From Blattamonas nauphoetae (Eukaryota; Preaxostyla; Oxymonadida), in contig JARBJD010000014.1 in the NCBI GenBank assembly GCA_033064195.1, positions 186,001 to 250,000 on the forward strand: 64,000 bases of DNA, in the 5' to 3' direction. Below, one piece after another: positions 45,200 to 56,500 of this stretch (positions within the stretch are counted from its first letter, which is position 1; each line of letters opens with the position of its first letter). The translations under genes and the position numbers were made by a program. The notes under the pieces were generated by a model, which was not told the DNA's origin, made no database searches, and saw only the letters and a list, made by a program, of their open reading frames with translations.

Positions 45200-46829
45200 A
45201 TGCCTAAAGTTGGGATAGGCAAAAAAAGAAAACTTACAGAGCCTTGGAGTCGCGGCATCGTCCGGAAAAATCTCGAAAGACGGAAAAAGATTCAACAGAG
45301 ACTAAGACAACAAATTGACCTGAAAAAGAAGGCAGAACTCGAAGGAAGGCAGCCGCATCAAAACTGTCGACCAAAAATATTAACAGAGGTTGAGGAGGAG
45401 GAGCTGGTGTCTATCCTTGTGAATGGGAGAGATGGATTCCCTGCTCCCACAGATAAGGATGTGGGACCCTTGGTATGGATCTTCATGTGTAATCTGCGTT
45501 CAGGCCCATTCAATCCGTCAGAAACACCGCCCCCTCACTCCTGACGTCAGGGAGCCACCTTCGCCGGAATGGGCAAGACTGTTCCGGCTTCGTCACTCAG
45601 AGCTGCGACTGATCAAACCCACCTTCTTTGACAAGTACCGCCTCTTTCAAACAACGTCAGACACCATCCTGCCATTCCTAGGGAACGTAAGAGAGAAGAT
45701 AAAGAATGAGGCATACCACCCAGCGCTTATCCTGAACCTTGACGAAACCAGCTGCCGGATCAAGGGTACCTCCAAGAGTGGGCGTGTTGTTTCTTCCAAA
45801 ACGAAGTTTCTACCAGCTCTGCAAAAAATGCCACTCCATCACCTCACATGCCTCTTCATCGTCCAATCCAACGGGTGGCACATTCCATCCCACATGATCC
45901 TCCCATCCTACTACAAAACGGAGACAATTGAGAAGTATTACAACCCAAATATGCACATACACTTTAGTAATAAGGGCTGGATGACCAAGGAACTATTTCA
46001 CTCAATCATGATGGATTCTGTCCTCCCATGTCTCACGGATCTTCGTGCGAAGTTGACCCAGAACGACCAGGCTCGGATCCTCATTCTTCTCGACGGGCAC
46101 GGCTCAAGACTGAATCTTGATCTTTGGGGCGAGTTCTACAAGAATAGAGTTGATGTGGTATGCATACCTGCGCACACCTCGCACGTCGTCCAACCGCTGG
46201 ACAGGGCGCCCAACGCTGTCTTCAAGCGTCGGTTGAGGGGCGCCCCACCTGCTCCTGGGTTGAGAACGTTGGCAACAGATCTTCAACCGTTTCTTGACGG
46301 GATAACAGATTGTGTTGAGGAAGCCCTCCTCCCATCTGTGATTCGGGCTGGGTTTCGCAACGCTGGTGTAACAAGTGGTGATCTGGATCACCTCAACTGG
46401 CTCCCAACCCAAGCTGAAGTTGTTGAAAAAAACGGAATAACATACAATCAACCCTCTTTTTCTCTCTCAGGAAAAACATTAACTTGTCCCTTCTTCAGGG
46501 ACGAATGGACAACTATGAATCAAAAGAGGCAACGGACAAAGAAAAAGGATGAAAAGAAAACTGACAAACCTCGAGTTGAGATTGATTTTGATGATGATGA
46601 AGTGAGTGATGTGGTTGTGACGATCTATACAAGGAGGTCGACAGATGGTGTTATCGAACTCTCTGATTCTGATGAAGAGTCGGATCATTATCATCTGAGA
46701 GCTTCGCATCAGATGAGACAACCATCACAAATCACGAAGGATTTTGTCGGTGACGTTGCAGACATCCTCGGATTGGACCTGTCCGATGATGAGAGTGAGT
46801 CCATTTCGGAGTTCATGGAAGTCGAATAA
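45200..46829 (+). pseudogene. Pogo/Tigger-like transposase (DDE_1) with one frame change
   Basis: Starts MPKVGIGKKRKLTEPWSRGI at 45200. A basic, HTH-like N-terminal region runs to residue about 95. One base must be skipped near 45485 (GPLVWIF to CVICVQAHSIRQKHRPLTPD); otherwise the frame is open to 46829. The catalytic core has LILNLDETSC (first D), LILLDGHGSRL (second D) and HTSHVVQPLDRAPN (third D), with 35 residues between the last two, inside the range known for pogo relatives. The C-terminal tail is acidic (DFDDDEVSDVVV, LSDSDEESDHYH). About 545 residues. Such proteins move pogo elements and are repeatedly domesticated. Terminal repeats were not found. Confidence 0.75.
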
Positions 46830-48980
46830 TTATCATTTCATTTTGATGCCGCCTTGACGATGACTAATGCGAATTGAAGAACTGTTGGGCGAGTAGATGG
46901 AAGTGTCGCGTGTGACTTTTTGCTTGAGGAAGATCGATATGGAGCGAAGGAGGGACAAGAGAGAGCAACTTGGGAGTGTAGGGGATCAACGCAATGCACT
47001 CCGGGCTGTCCAGAAGAGACAACAATAGTTGTGTGTTGTTCTGGGATATCAAGAAAAGACGAGAAAATAGGCCAAATAGGGATTAGTTGAAAGTGAAGTT
47101 AAAATCAGAGAAAGAAGTCAACAGAAGGAAGAAAAGAAAAGTAATCAATACATTGTAGTGGTGAAACACACAACTGTGAGCGTTTATTCAAGTGTGAAAC
47201 TCAGTGGGTGTGAGTAGAGTCATAATTTGTTGAAAACGAGATGAATTTTGTCCGGAACTTGAGGGACTTCAACTGTCCAGGACAAGACAGAATGGACCTG
47301 TGTTTTTCTCCACTCCATTTGGTGGAATGTCATCGTCTGTATACCACGTGAGGATGTCTCCATTCTGCGGTCCTGGTGCCCACGCTCATCCAACTCCTTC
47401 GTGAAGCCGTTTTGTATCATTCCTGGTGATCCCAAGACCATACACGGTTTCGGATTCTAAAATCTGGAGGCTTCTCGAGTATTTTGATGTGTCTGAACGA
47501 CAGTTCCCCATTGGGATCTGAGAATCAACTGGTATCTGTTGTTGTTGTTTTTGAACTTCTCGCCCATTTCGAAGGTTGTCGGAGTGTCCAACCGAAGGTG
47601 AGAAATGCTTTGAAGGAGTCGCTGAGCTTGTTGATGTATTGTTGGAAACAGGAAGAGCTTTGCTGACTTTGGACGAAATATGAGTGTGGTATGTTTTTTC
47701 ATGAAGCCATTTTCTTCCCAATAGTCGTTGATGTTACGAAGGAACCTCTGACCCTTCAGAATGCAAACAAAACAAAAAGGCTTACCATTTTCATCCTTCG
47801 AGGATCTTTGCGACGTGATTGAGTGCTGTCGTGATTTCGGCTTCGTCAACCAAATATCCACGATATTCGATCATCTAATCATCACGCACATTGTAACAAT
47901 CATCATTCAGCACTGAGTTCATGAGAAGGAGCCACATGAACGATGCAAAGCATGTCACGAAAATTGGTAGAGTAGGAGCTCTTCTCGTTTGCGGTGCTCC
48001 AAGTTCGATCGTCTTCCACATCTTCCTTTCCTTCATGGACTCCATCATCTTCATAAAAGAGTATAATCCAAATAAAACAGTGATACTTATCCTCATCGTC
48101 TATAGCCTTTAAGAAGAAGAGACAATCACACAACATATTGGCATATCCGATAGATGTTCACAGAGAAACAGATCATTTCATAATTCACCGCATATGGTGT
48201 TAGCCGTTGAGCAATGTTTTCTTATGGGAATGTTCTATTTGCGTTCTGCGACGGTTGAATTGGGCAACCTTCGTGAATTTCCATCTCTAACAGCCATAAC
48301 ATATCTGATGGGCATGATAATTCTCACGGAGATGGAAGATAAATCCTACAAACAATCATCAACAATCTCGAAGTCCTCCCAACTCAAATTTGCCGTGATG
48401 ATCACCGAAATATCATCTTACATTTTCGTTGCATCTCTGAACAACATTAAACTATCCGATTTCTCTCTCCTCGTCGACTTCAAGAAGAGATTGTCGATCG
48501 CATGTCTTGAGACGGAACTTTTAGCAAGGAAGAGAGTTTCTGGATCTGAAAGTTAACCTAATATTTCCTTTTCATCCGCCTTCCAGTCAGGAGTATCATA
48601 TAGAAGATATCGGTCAATATTGAAATATGCAACATGTCAAAAGCTTGCTCTCCCTGTACTCCCTGGCACAGATGGATATCGAATCTAATAGCACTCTCTG
48701 GTTCACAAATCAGCGACAAAGGCGCCAAGACCTTCTTACTCATACACAAACATCTGGAGAATGACATTGTGATAAAGATGGAATGCAATCCACCAAAAAA
48801 CAATGAATACAACAGTGGGGAGCAGTGGAGACTATAACCAACGAGAGATTCAGAATATTGCTCAGACGAAGACTCCTCACGACATAAAAGCTTAACAACG
48901 ATCGTAGTCATGATCTCGCTCCACGAGCTCTTCAAGTCAGTCGTGTTCAGGATAGATGACCTGCCCATCACATCTGATCA
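46830..48980 (-). other. Decayed membrane-protein-like fragments
   Basis: Minus-strand frames with hydrophobic runs are scattered here: LYSLFFGGLHSIFITMSF and DIFYMILLTGRRMKRKY (48558-48900), then ISITVLFGLYSF and LPIFVTCFASFMWLLLM (47880-48095). A soluble-looking frame at 47457-47861 (YWEENGFMKKHTTLIFRPKS) is unassigned. No start, splice pattern or family could be fixed. The pieces may be one eroded polytopic membrane protein. Confidence 0.3.
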
Positions 48981-48984
48981 AGAG

Positions 48985-51660
48985 CAGCAGAAGAGGCCGA
49001 ACGACTCCGACAGGAAGAGGATGAGAGGGCTCAGAAAGAGGAAGAGGAAAGAATCGCTCGCGAGAAGGCGGAAGAAGATAAGAGACTGAAACAGGAAGCG
49101 GAAGCTGCGGCTGCTCTCGCTGCGCAAGAAGAAAAGGAGAGGAGGCAGAGAGAAGAGGAGGAAGGAAGAAGAAGAAGAACAAGTGGAAAGGGAGAAAGCA
49201 GAGGAAGAGGAGCGACAAAGAAAGGAAGAGGAAGAAGAGCGTCTTCGAATGGAGGAAGAAGCGAAAGCCAATGTCCATCTTCTCGCTCGCTCAGCATTCG
49301 CCGCTGAACACGAAAAGTGGAACAGCGACGAGAGCAAACAAGAAGCTGAAAGGTGGAGTTAGTGGAAGCAGAACAAGAGAGACGAGAAACAGATGAAAAT
49401 TGTTGAGGAATCGGCTTCTCTTCTTCTTGCCCAACAAGAAGAGGAGAGAAGACAGAGAGAAGAAGAAGAGGAGAATGCGAGGAAGGAGGAGGAAGAGAGA
49501 CAAAGGCAGGAAGAAGAAGAACGTGAACAGAAAGAGGAGGAACGAATCGCTCGCGAAAAGGAAGAAGAAGAGGAACGAATCCGACTAGCTGAAGAAACAA
49601 CCGCTCTTCTCCTTGCTCAGCAAGCAATGGAGCAGAAACAGAAGGAAGAAGAAGAAAGAGAGAAGCAGAAAGCGGAACGAAGACAACGACAGAAGCAGAA
49701 AACTGCGAAACGATTTGCCTCATTCGCTCTCAAACAGCAGGCCAAAGCTGCCGAAAGGAAGGAAAGAAAGTGGAAGTCAAGATTGATGGATTTGACGAGA
49801 AGGAGAACGAGGAAAGGGAGGACGAAGAGAAGAAGAGCGTGCCAATGGTTGTTCAAAGCTTCGGGGAGGGGAGGGGAGACAACGTGGCTGGAAGACCAGA
49901 TTGCGAAGAAGGAGGAAGAGCAGAAGGAATAGAGAACACTCGAGATGCTCAGAAAGAAGGGAGTGGATTTGAGCTTTCCGGATGTGGACGGAGAAGATGA
50001 GGAAGAGAGGCAGTGACAGGAAGAAGAAGAGCGGAATCAGAAGGAAGAACAGGAGAGAGCCAGAAAAGAGGAATAGGAGAGGCAGAAACGGGAAGAAGAG
50101 GAAGCTGCTGCAGCTGCTCTCCTCCCACAGCAGGAAGAGGAGAGAAGGATGGAGGAAGAAGAAGAAGAGGAGAGACTGGCTCGCGAACAAGCCGAAGAAG
50201 ATGAGCGGAAACGCGAGGAAGAAGCAGCAGCAGCTCTTACCGCAGAACAAGAGCCCCCTGCCCCAACCGAAGAAGAAGAACCACCAATCCCCGACGACGC
50301 AGAAGAGGCTCCGATGGATGTGGACGAGCACCAACCTCCTCCTCCTCCACCAGACGACGACGCTCAACTCCCACCCGACGAGCCAGCACCCACTGAAGAA
50401 GAGCCACCAATTCCTGTAGATGCTGAAGAACTTCCAATTGACCTCGACGAAGACACAGCACAACAGACAACACCTGAAGAAGCCAAGGTCGCTCCTGAAG
50501 ATTGGGAAGAAGCGATTGTGGAAGGAGACCAGAAGGAAGATGGGAAAGACGAACAGAAACAAGGTGTGACTGAGACACCTCCAGCTGAAGAGTGTGGAGA
50601 TGATGAGGGAGAGAAGAAGAAGCGGAAGAAGAAGAAAAAGAAGAAGGACAAGAAGGAGAAGAAATCGAAGAAGAAAGGCGGGCATAATCCGACCCCGTGC
50701 CCCCCTCCAATATTTTAACAGGAGCTTTGTTTAATATCACTTCACGATGTTTTTACAATTATTGCTCGATTTGAGACCGGGTTTTGGAGTTATGGATTTA
50801 TCTACACTTCACCCGATCCTTTTTCCAGACACTTTTTCATAATGTCGGATAGTCTTCACAGCCCCCCGCTCAAGAGCAGGGGGGGCTGTGAAGACTATTG
50901 GTGAATTCTCAAAAGTACCATAGAAAAAAGGATCTTTGTGAAGTGTTGAAACAAATAATGGGCTGGATCCGGCCAAAAAGGGCAGCTTTTTTTCGCCCTC
51001 AAAATCACAAAATTTTATCAAAAGTGTGTTTAATATTAGAAACCAGACATATTTGAAAATTTTGGTGAGGGGGCACGGGGTATGATTAAGCCGAAAGGCG
51101 GTGAAATCGACGAAATTGACGATCTGCTCGCTGAATTGGATGGACTGGATTCATTTGTTCCTTCGACACACAATCCTTTGTTCACATCGTCTATCTCTGC
51201 GTCTCCTCTCAATATCGACGCAACTCCGTCTGTTGAAGAGGAGGGAGGTGATGACCAGAACGACAATTTTGATGATCCTCCTCTCGATGAACAACCGCCA
51301 ATTCCAGACGAAGAGGAAGTACCTGTTCCTGTTGAAGAAGAAGTGCCTGATCCAACAGATGATGGCATCACACAAGCAAAGATGGACGGAGAGAACAACG
51401 AAGAGGAAGAACCACCCCTCCCTTCTGACGACGACGAACCACAACCCATTCCAGATGAAGAAGACGAGCCGCCGCCTCCAATTCCAGATGAGGAAGAGGC
51501 ACCACTCCAAGATGAGGACGAAGTGCCCATTCCAGATGAAGGAGACGTACCAGTTCCAGACGAGGAAGAAGCTCCCATTCCAGCGGACGATGAGATTGCA
51601 CCAGCAGCGACGGAGGGGGGAGAAGAACGAGGAAGACAAGCCGCCACATACTCCAGATGA
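48985..51660 (+). pseudogene. Glu/Arg-rich coiled-coil and Pro/Glu repeat protein, split by an element
   Basis: Long EEEERQRKEEEE-type helices occur with the punctuation motif LLLAQQEEE (49393-49650), then AREQAEEDERKREEEAAAAL (50150-50240). A Pro/acid repeat of the PPIPDDAEE type follows, then a Lys stretch, then IDEIDDLLAELDGLDSFVPS and further PIPDEEEVPVP-type repeats to 51660. The frame from 50149 to 51660 is continuous once the 412-bp insertion is left out (SKKKGGEIDEIDD across the join). Upstream of 50149 there are two or more frame changes. It is probably a filamentous or cytoskeletal low-complexity protein. Precise function is not inferable. Confidence 0.5.
50681..51092. mobile_element. 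412-bp imperfect palindromic element with 8-bp duplication
   Basis: The ends are inverted: GGCATAATCCGACCCCGTGC on the left and GGCTTAATCATACCCCGTGC on the right, then CCCCYTC. GAAAGGCG is duplicated at 50673-50680 and 51093-51100. The arms remain alignable inward to a 19-bp perfect hairpin in the centre (50849-50867 with 50880-50898, core CTTCACAGCCCCCC). Element plus duplication is 420 bp, a multiple of three, so the host frame is kept on both sides, although stops inside the element end translation at 50718. An 8-bp duplication with GG ends fits Merlin or, less well, hAT. No transposase. Confidence 0.85.
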
Positions 51661-51841
51661 GGAGGAAGATGGGATGGATGGGGAAGAGAAGGGAGTGGGA
51701 GAGGAATGGATGGGGAGGAGAAGGGAGCGGGCGAAGATGGAGAGGAAGGTGTCAGGATCCCCCAGTAGATTTTGTTTTGACCGATGTGAATTAAGGGCGA
51801 CAGACAATTGGGTATTTATCATCCCAATCACAAACCGATAA

Positions 51842-52660
51842 TCTCGTACAACTTGAATACAACTGTCTTCCGTCCACTGAACTGGTATGTTCTTCGTCTT
51901 TTCTTGAAGTCTCTAAATTTGGAAGTTTATGATGAACATGGTTCCAAAGATTCTACGGTATGTTCTGCTCATCATTTATTCAGCTTCTTCGAAGCCACAG
52001 AAAACACTCACCGAGTTAAAAAGCAGTTCTACAAGCTGAAGACACGGACTGAAAAACCGATGGTCGACACATCACAGTAGTAGTTGAAAACCATGGCTGA
52101 TGAATCCTTCTGCATCAAAAGAATGTTTGCTTCAACAAGTTCATTATATTCAAAGATGTTCCATTCCAGGATGGAGAGTGAGGATGAGGATCTAGACGAT
52201 TTGTGTCTCGCACTGTGTTCAAATGGTTTGCGGATTTAATGGCTTTTCACGATTTCATTTATCCTCTCATCTAGTCTACATGATCATAAAGATTTCTTCC
52301 AGAAGTATTCGCTCAATGAACTTCGTATCACCATGGAGTTGTGAAAGCACGAACGATCCATCCCTAGGATACCGTTGGCGGAGCATCAGAAAAAACAGTA
52401 GTGTCAAGCAAACACGAACACCAGCGATTGACTGCTTTGGAACTATCAAAAATTATACTATATGGTCCGGGGAGAATAAATGAATAGACGGAGATGTTGG
52501 GAAATGGTTTGAATCATCAATACAATCTTCAGTGTTGTTTTTCTCCTCATATTCTTCTCGTTTCTCTCTATCATTTTCATCTCATTCTTTTTACTCTCTC
52601 CAATTCTCCCATGCATCTCAGATCAGCGCAAAACACAACCCAGAGTGAAAACCCCACCAC
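51842..52660. other. Gap with small unassigned frames
   Basis: Open frames of 86-90 codons on the plus strand (51808-52080, 52223-52483) show no motif. No gene supported. Confidence 0.3.
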
Positions 52661-52662
52661 AG

Positions 52663-52745
52663 AGAGATGAAGACGGAATAGAGGAGATGAGGGAGAGGGA
52701 ATAGAGGAGATGAGGGAGAGGGAATAGAGATGAAGAGAGGAGAGG
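52663..52745. repeat. Short tandem purine-rich repeat
   Basis: The 24-bp unit GAGGAGATGAGGGAGAGGGA (plus ATAG) occurs about two and a half times, within a wider GA-rich tract. Confidence 0.7.
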
Positions 52746-52930
52746 ACTCAGTGGAGTGATATGGGCAGATCACTTTTTTCTCGCCATTTCATTGTTTTCC
52801 TGCTTTTTCTCTTCCTTTTTCTCAATGAGTGAGTGATAATTGCAGTAAAAATGAATATTTACACATATTGTCCTTCAACAGTTCCCCATAAATCACTTTG
52901 TCCAGTTGATCAACTCATAAAGATTGACCT

Positions 52931-53492
52931 TCATCTCCTCCCACCGGTGTTTGCACAAACTATAACAGCGAGGATGGATTCATCTTCCCCTAATCTTTCA
53001 CTTTTTCGTGGACATTTGAGTTCTTTGGATTTGAGGGGTTTATTGGCATACCCTAATACGAGCCATATGACGCAGAGAGTAGTGAAGGTCTTCATCCAGA
53101 AGAGCCTGAAGCCGGACAATGAGTTGATTGTTGATCCGGACGTGAACGGGTGTGATGCCTGTGTACGAGAAAGTGTTTGCCTCCAAAGATCGAATCACAG
53201 TTCTGCATGTTTCGAGACAAGGTCCATCAGCTGGATAGTATACTGTCAGAAAATTGTGTGTTTGAGTGTAAGTCATCTGTTGGCGATGACATAGTTCGAT
53301 AAGGGCCCTGTCTCTGATGCGAATGACTTTGTTGGACATCTGGGTGGGCTTGATCATGCTCAAAAAGGCAGACCCACAATTTGGAACCTTTTCTCTTCAA
53401 AATGAGGTCATTAACAGGTGGGCGAAGTGAAAATTCACAAAAATCAAAATCCATTGAATACTGCCCATACCAAGTTTTCAGTGGCCACCCTG
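52931..53492 (-). mobile_element. Mariner 5' remnant
   Basis: The right end reads, on the minus strand, CAGGGTGGCCACTGAAAACT after TA. This is the same terminal repeat as at 39167. Internal to it a minus-strand frame (IRIRDRALIELCHRQQMTYT, SLEANTFSYTGITPVHVR) matches the N-terminal DNA-binding domain of mariner transposases, the half that the 39-kb copy lacks. The catalytic half and the left end are missing. The break lies just before the surface gene at 53.6 kb. Confidence 0.75.
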
Positions 53493-53592
53493 TATCTTTC
53501 TTTCATCGAAATTGAGAACTTATCACGCAAACAATGGGTTCGTTTTTCCTTGTCATAATTTTCATCGTTTATTACGGTCCGTTCAGATTCGG

Positions 53593-56500
53593 ATGGTCAT
53601 AGTAGTCACTCTCTTACAATTGGTTCACTCGCTGGATGATGTTTGCAGGGATTTCAAAAGCGTATTCGAAAACAAATCGAACCGAAACTCGATTGACTCC
53701 GACTCTCACCCAACGGTGATTGTGGTTGATTCAGGATGGTTTTCGGCCGATTCATTTCCGATTGTGTCTGCTTGCATGGAATTACGTGGAAATATGTCCC
53801 GACTATCTCACTCCCTGTCATCGACAAAAACTAGAATCCCAACCGACAATGAAAAAGCTGTGCATGATGAAGATATTTCCAGACGTGCCAAGATGTGGCT
53901 GATAGATGTTCGGAATAGCACGCTGTGCATGACCTCATGGTATCTAGACGCGGGAAAGCCAGGTTGCTCTGTGTATCTCGTAACATCGTCGGATTTGACA
54001 ATATCGGGAAGCGAGATCGTTTCTAACGTGGAATGCTCTGCATTTGTTGTGACTGGAGTTGTGGACGGGCACAGCAGCGAAATTCAGATTATCAGAACCT
54101 CTCACAAATCGAAATGGGAAGTGGTGCTTCCGCTTATAGACACGTCTGACAATCAACAGAAGTGGGGAGACGGGATGGAATCGAAGAATTCTGACAACGC
54201 TGACAGCAAATCTTTTGGTCGTGTTTCGATTTGTGGAGTTGGACTTCGGATGCTCTCGCAGCACTTTGCACTTGGAACTGGCCCACTGTTCTCGTTTGGC
54301 GTGTCGGAACAAGACACATCTTTAGCTTCATCTCGTTGCGGACTGCGATTGGAGACGAGTCTGGTGGGAAGCACTCTTGGAACATGACAAGCTCATCTCG
54401 GATGTCACTTGGGACGCAGCTGTTTGGGAGTGGGGTGAGCCAGCGAGTGGTTGGGAGTTGTGTTGCTGAGAGCACGAACCACGACAGCGGGACAGGAATG
54501 CTGTCACCGAACTTGGGAGGAAATCTGATGTGCCTGAACACCTCCTTCTCGTCCTGCATCCGAACAGGGAACGACGACAAAGACTTCCAGCACAAGAATT
54601 TCACCCAAACTTCCGATCCCGGTCGATTCGTGTTAGAATTCACATCAGATGTCACTTCCGTCACCTTCACTCTCTGCACATTCAACACGATGACAGTCTC
54701 TATTACCTCCGATGGAGGTGCAGCGGTCTCCCTGTACAAATCATCGTGCTCGCTCATAATCAACAAATGCTTCTTCCACAAATGCACCTGCACTGGGAAC
54801 GGTGGCGACGGAGGAGCGATTTATTGTTCTTTCTGGGATTCCAGGGCGTGCCCAGTCTCCATCTCTCACTCATCTTTCACGCAGTGTGCTGCCGATGATT
54901 GTGGAGGCAGTCTCTGTTTCCTGTACACGGAATCATTGTTCTTGGACTATTGCTTCTTCGATTGTTCCACAGCGGATTACGATGGAGCTGCGATTGTCGA
55001 ATCATCAGCCCAAGTCTCCATCTCCAACACAGCCTTCGTTGATTGTTCATCCAACACCAGAGCTGGTGCTCTCTCTATTTTTTATCCGGCATCTCTGTCT
55101 CTCTCTTTCTGCCAGTTCAGAGGATGCTCGTCAACAACCTATCCAAAAGGAGAGGACATTTATTTCGACGCCAAGTCAACCCGAATCACATCAGACATGA
55201 TCCAGTCATGCGACACCACCTCGGCAACCCCAAATGTGTATTTTGAAGGGGATTCATTTTCAGACAGCTCTCGTGTGCCACAGATCGGCACAACACCAAC
55301 TGTGAACTCTGTGGTGGTCACGATCGACAACAGTCAGGCGACAGTGGTTGTCGAGACACAAGAAGCGATCAAGGGAACGCTGAGTGTCCTGCTCAATGGG
55401 TCGATTGTTCCTCGACTCGTGCATGTCGTGTTTGGCGATAAACAGACGCCTTCCACAGTCGGAACAGCTGTGGTGTCGTCTGGACCGAATGGGATTCTTC
55501 CAAGTGCGACATACACCCCTCACAAGAATTCATTCGCAACCGATCTGTTCCCACCGCCAACAGTTCGGACAGCTGATGCTCCGCTGAAGGATTGGAACAC
55601 GACAGGGATTGTTGTGAAGGGAGTCAGCTTCTGGGAAGGGAGTTATTGGATGGAGGTTGAGAAAGGAGAGAAGAAATGGAACATCACTCTCGTTCGCTCA
55701 GACTCGAGAACTCTGACAGGAACAGCTCCCCTCTATCCATCGACAGCAAAAGGAAGACTGGAATGGGCGACAGAATACAAAGTGACGAAAGTGATGTGGA
55801 TCCCAAAAGATAAACAAGCAGAGGAAGAAGTGACACTCTGGGACACGATCACGTTCACGACTCCAGCAGAACCACCTCGAATCGAAGGAGCAGGATGTTC
55901 ACTGAATGGACTGAAAGACGTGGTGATTGTTGAACTGAACGGGCGCGCGTTGTCGTCGTCGGATCTGATTGTTGTGATTTCAGGATCGTCTGGTCAGATC
56001 TCGTCGAGTGGAGGGCTCTTCAACGTGACGTCGACGAAGTGTTTTGTGAACTTCTCGATTGGATTGAGTGAGGACGACTCGCATGTTGTGTTTGGAGGAC
56101 GGTACGATTTGTTGTCAGTTGGATCAGGATCATCGTCGCTTGTTGTGAATTCTGGTCTCTTCATCGATGTTCCTTATCCTCCGCGAATTGCCTCAATCGT
56201 TGTTCCAGAAGATGTCTCCGCATCCACTTTCGATCTTTCAGTTTCTGGTGAATATCTTCCGTCTGGCAAGACTTTCACAGTGACACTGACAACTGACTAC
56301 ACATTCGAGATATCGTTCGGTTCAGCCATCGCTGGAACATCAACAGTGAAAATTGGAGGAAGTGGACAGGTTCAATTTGACACAACATACACGATCAAAT
56401 CGATCATTCTGAGTGAGAGTGGAAAGGAGGACGAACACATCCTGTTCTCAGAATTGTCGTTCAAGACGCCGCGTGGCCCGACTCTTTCATCGATTTCGTG

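Noticed and set aside
48985-50149. Long minus-strand Leu/Ser/Phe-rich frames as membrane proteins
   Set aside because: They are antisense shadows of the Glu/Arg-rich coding strand.
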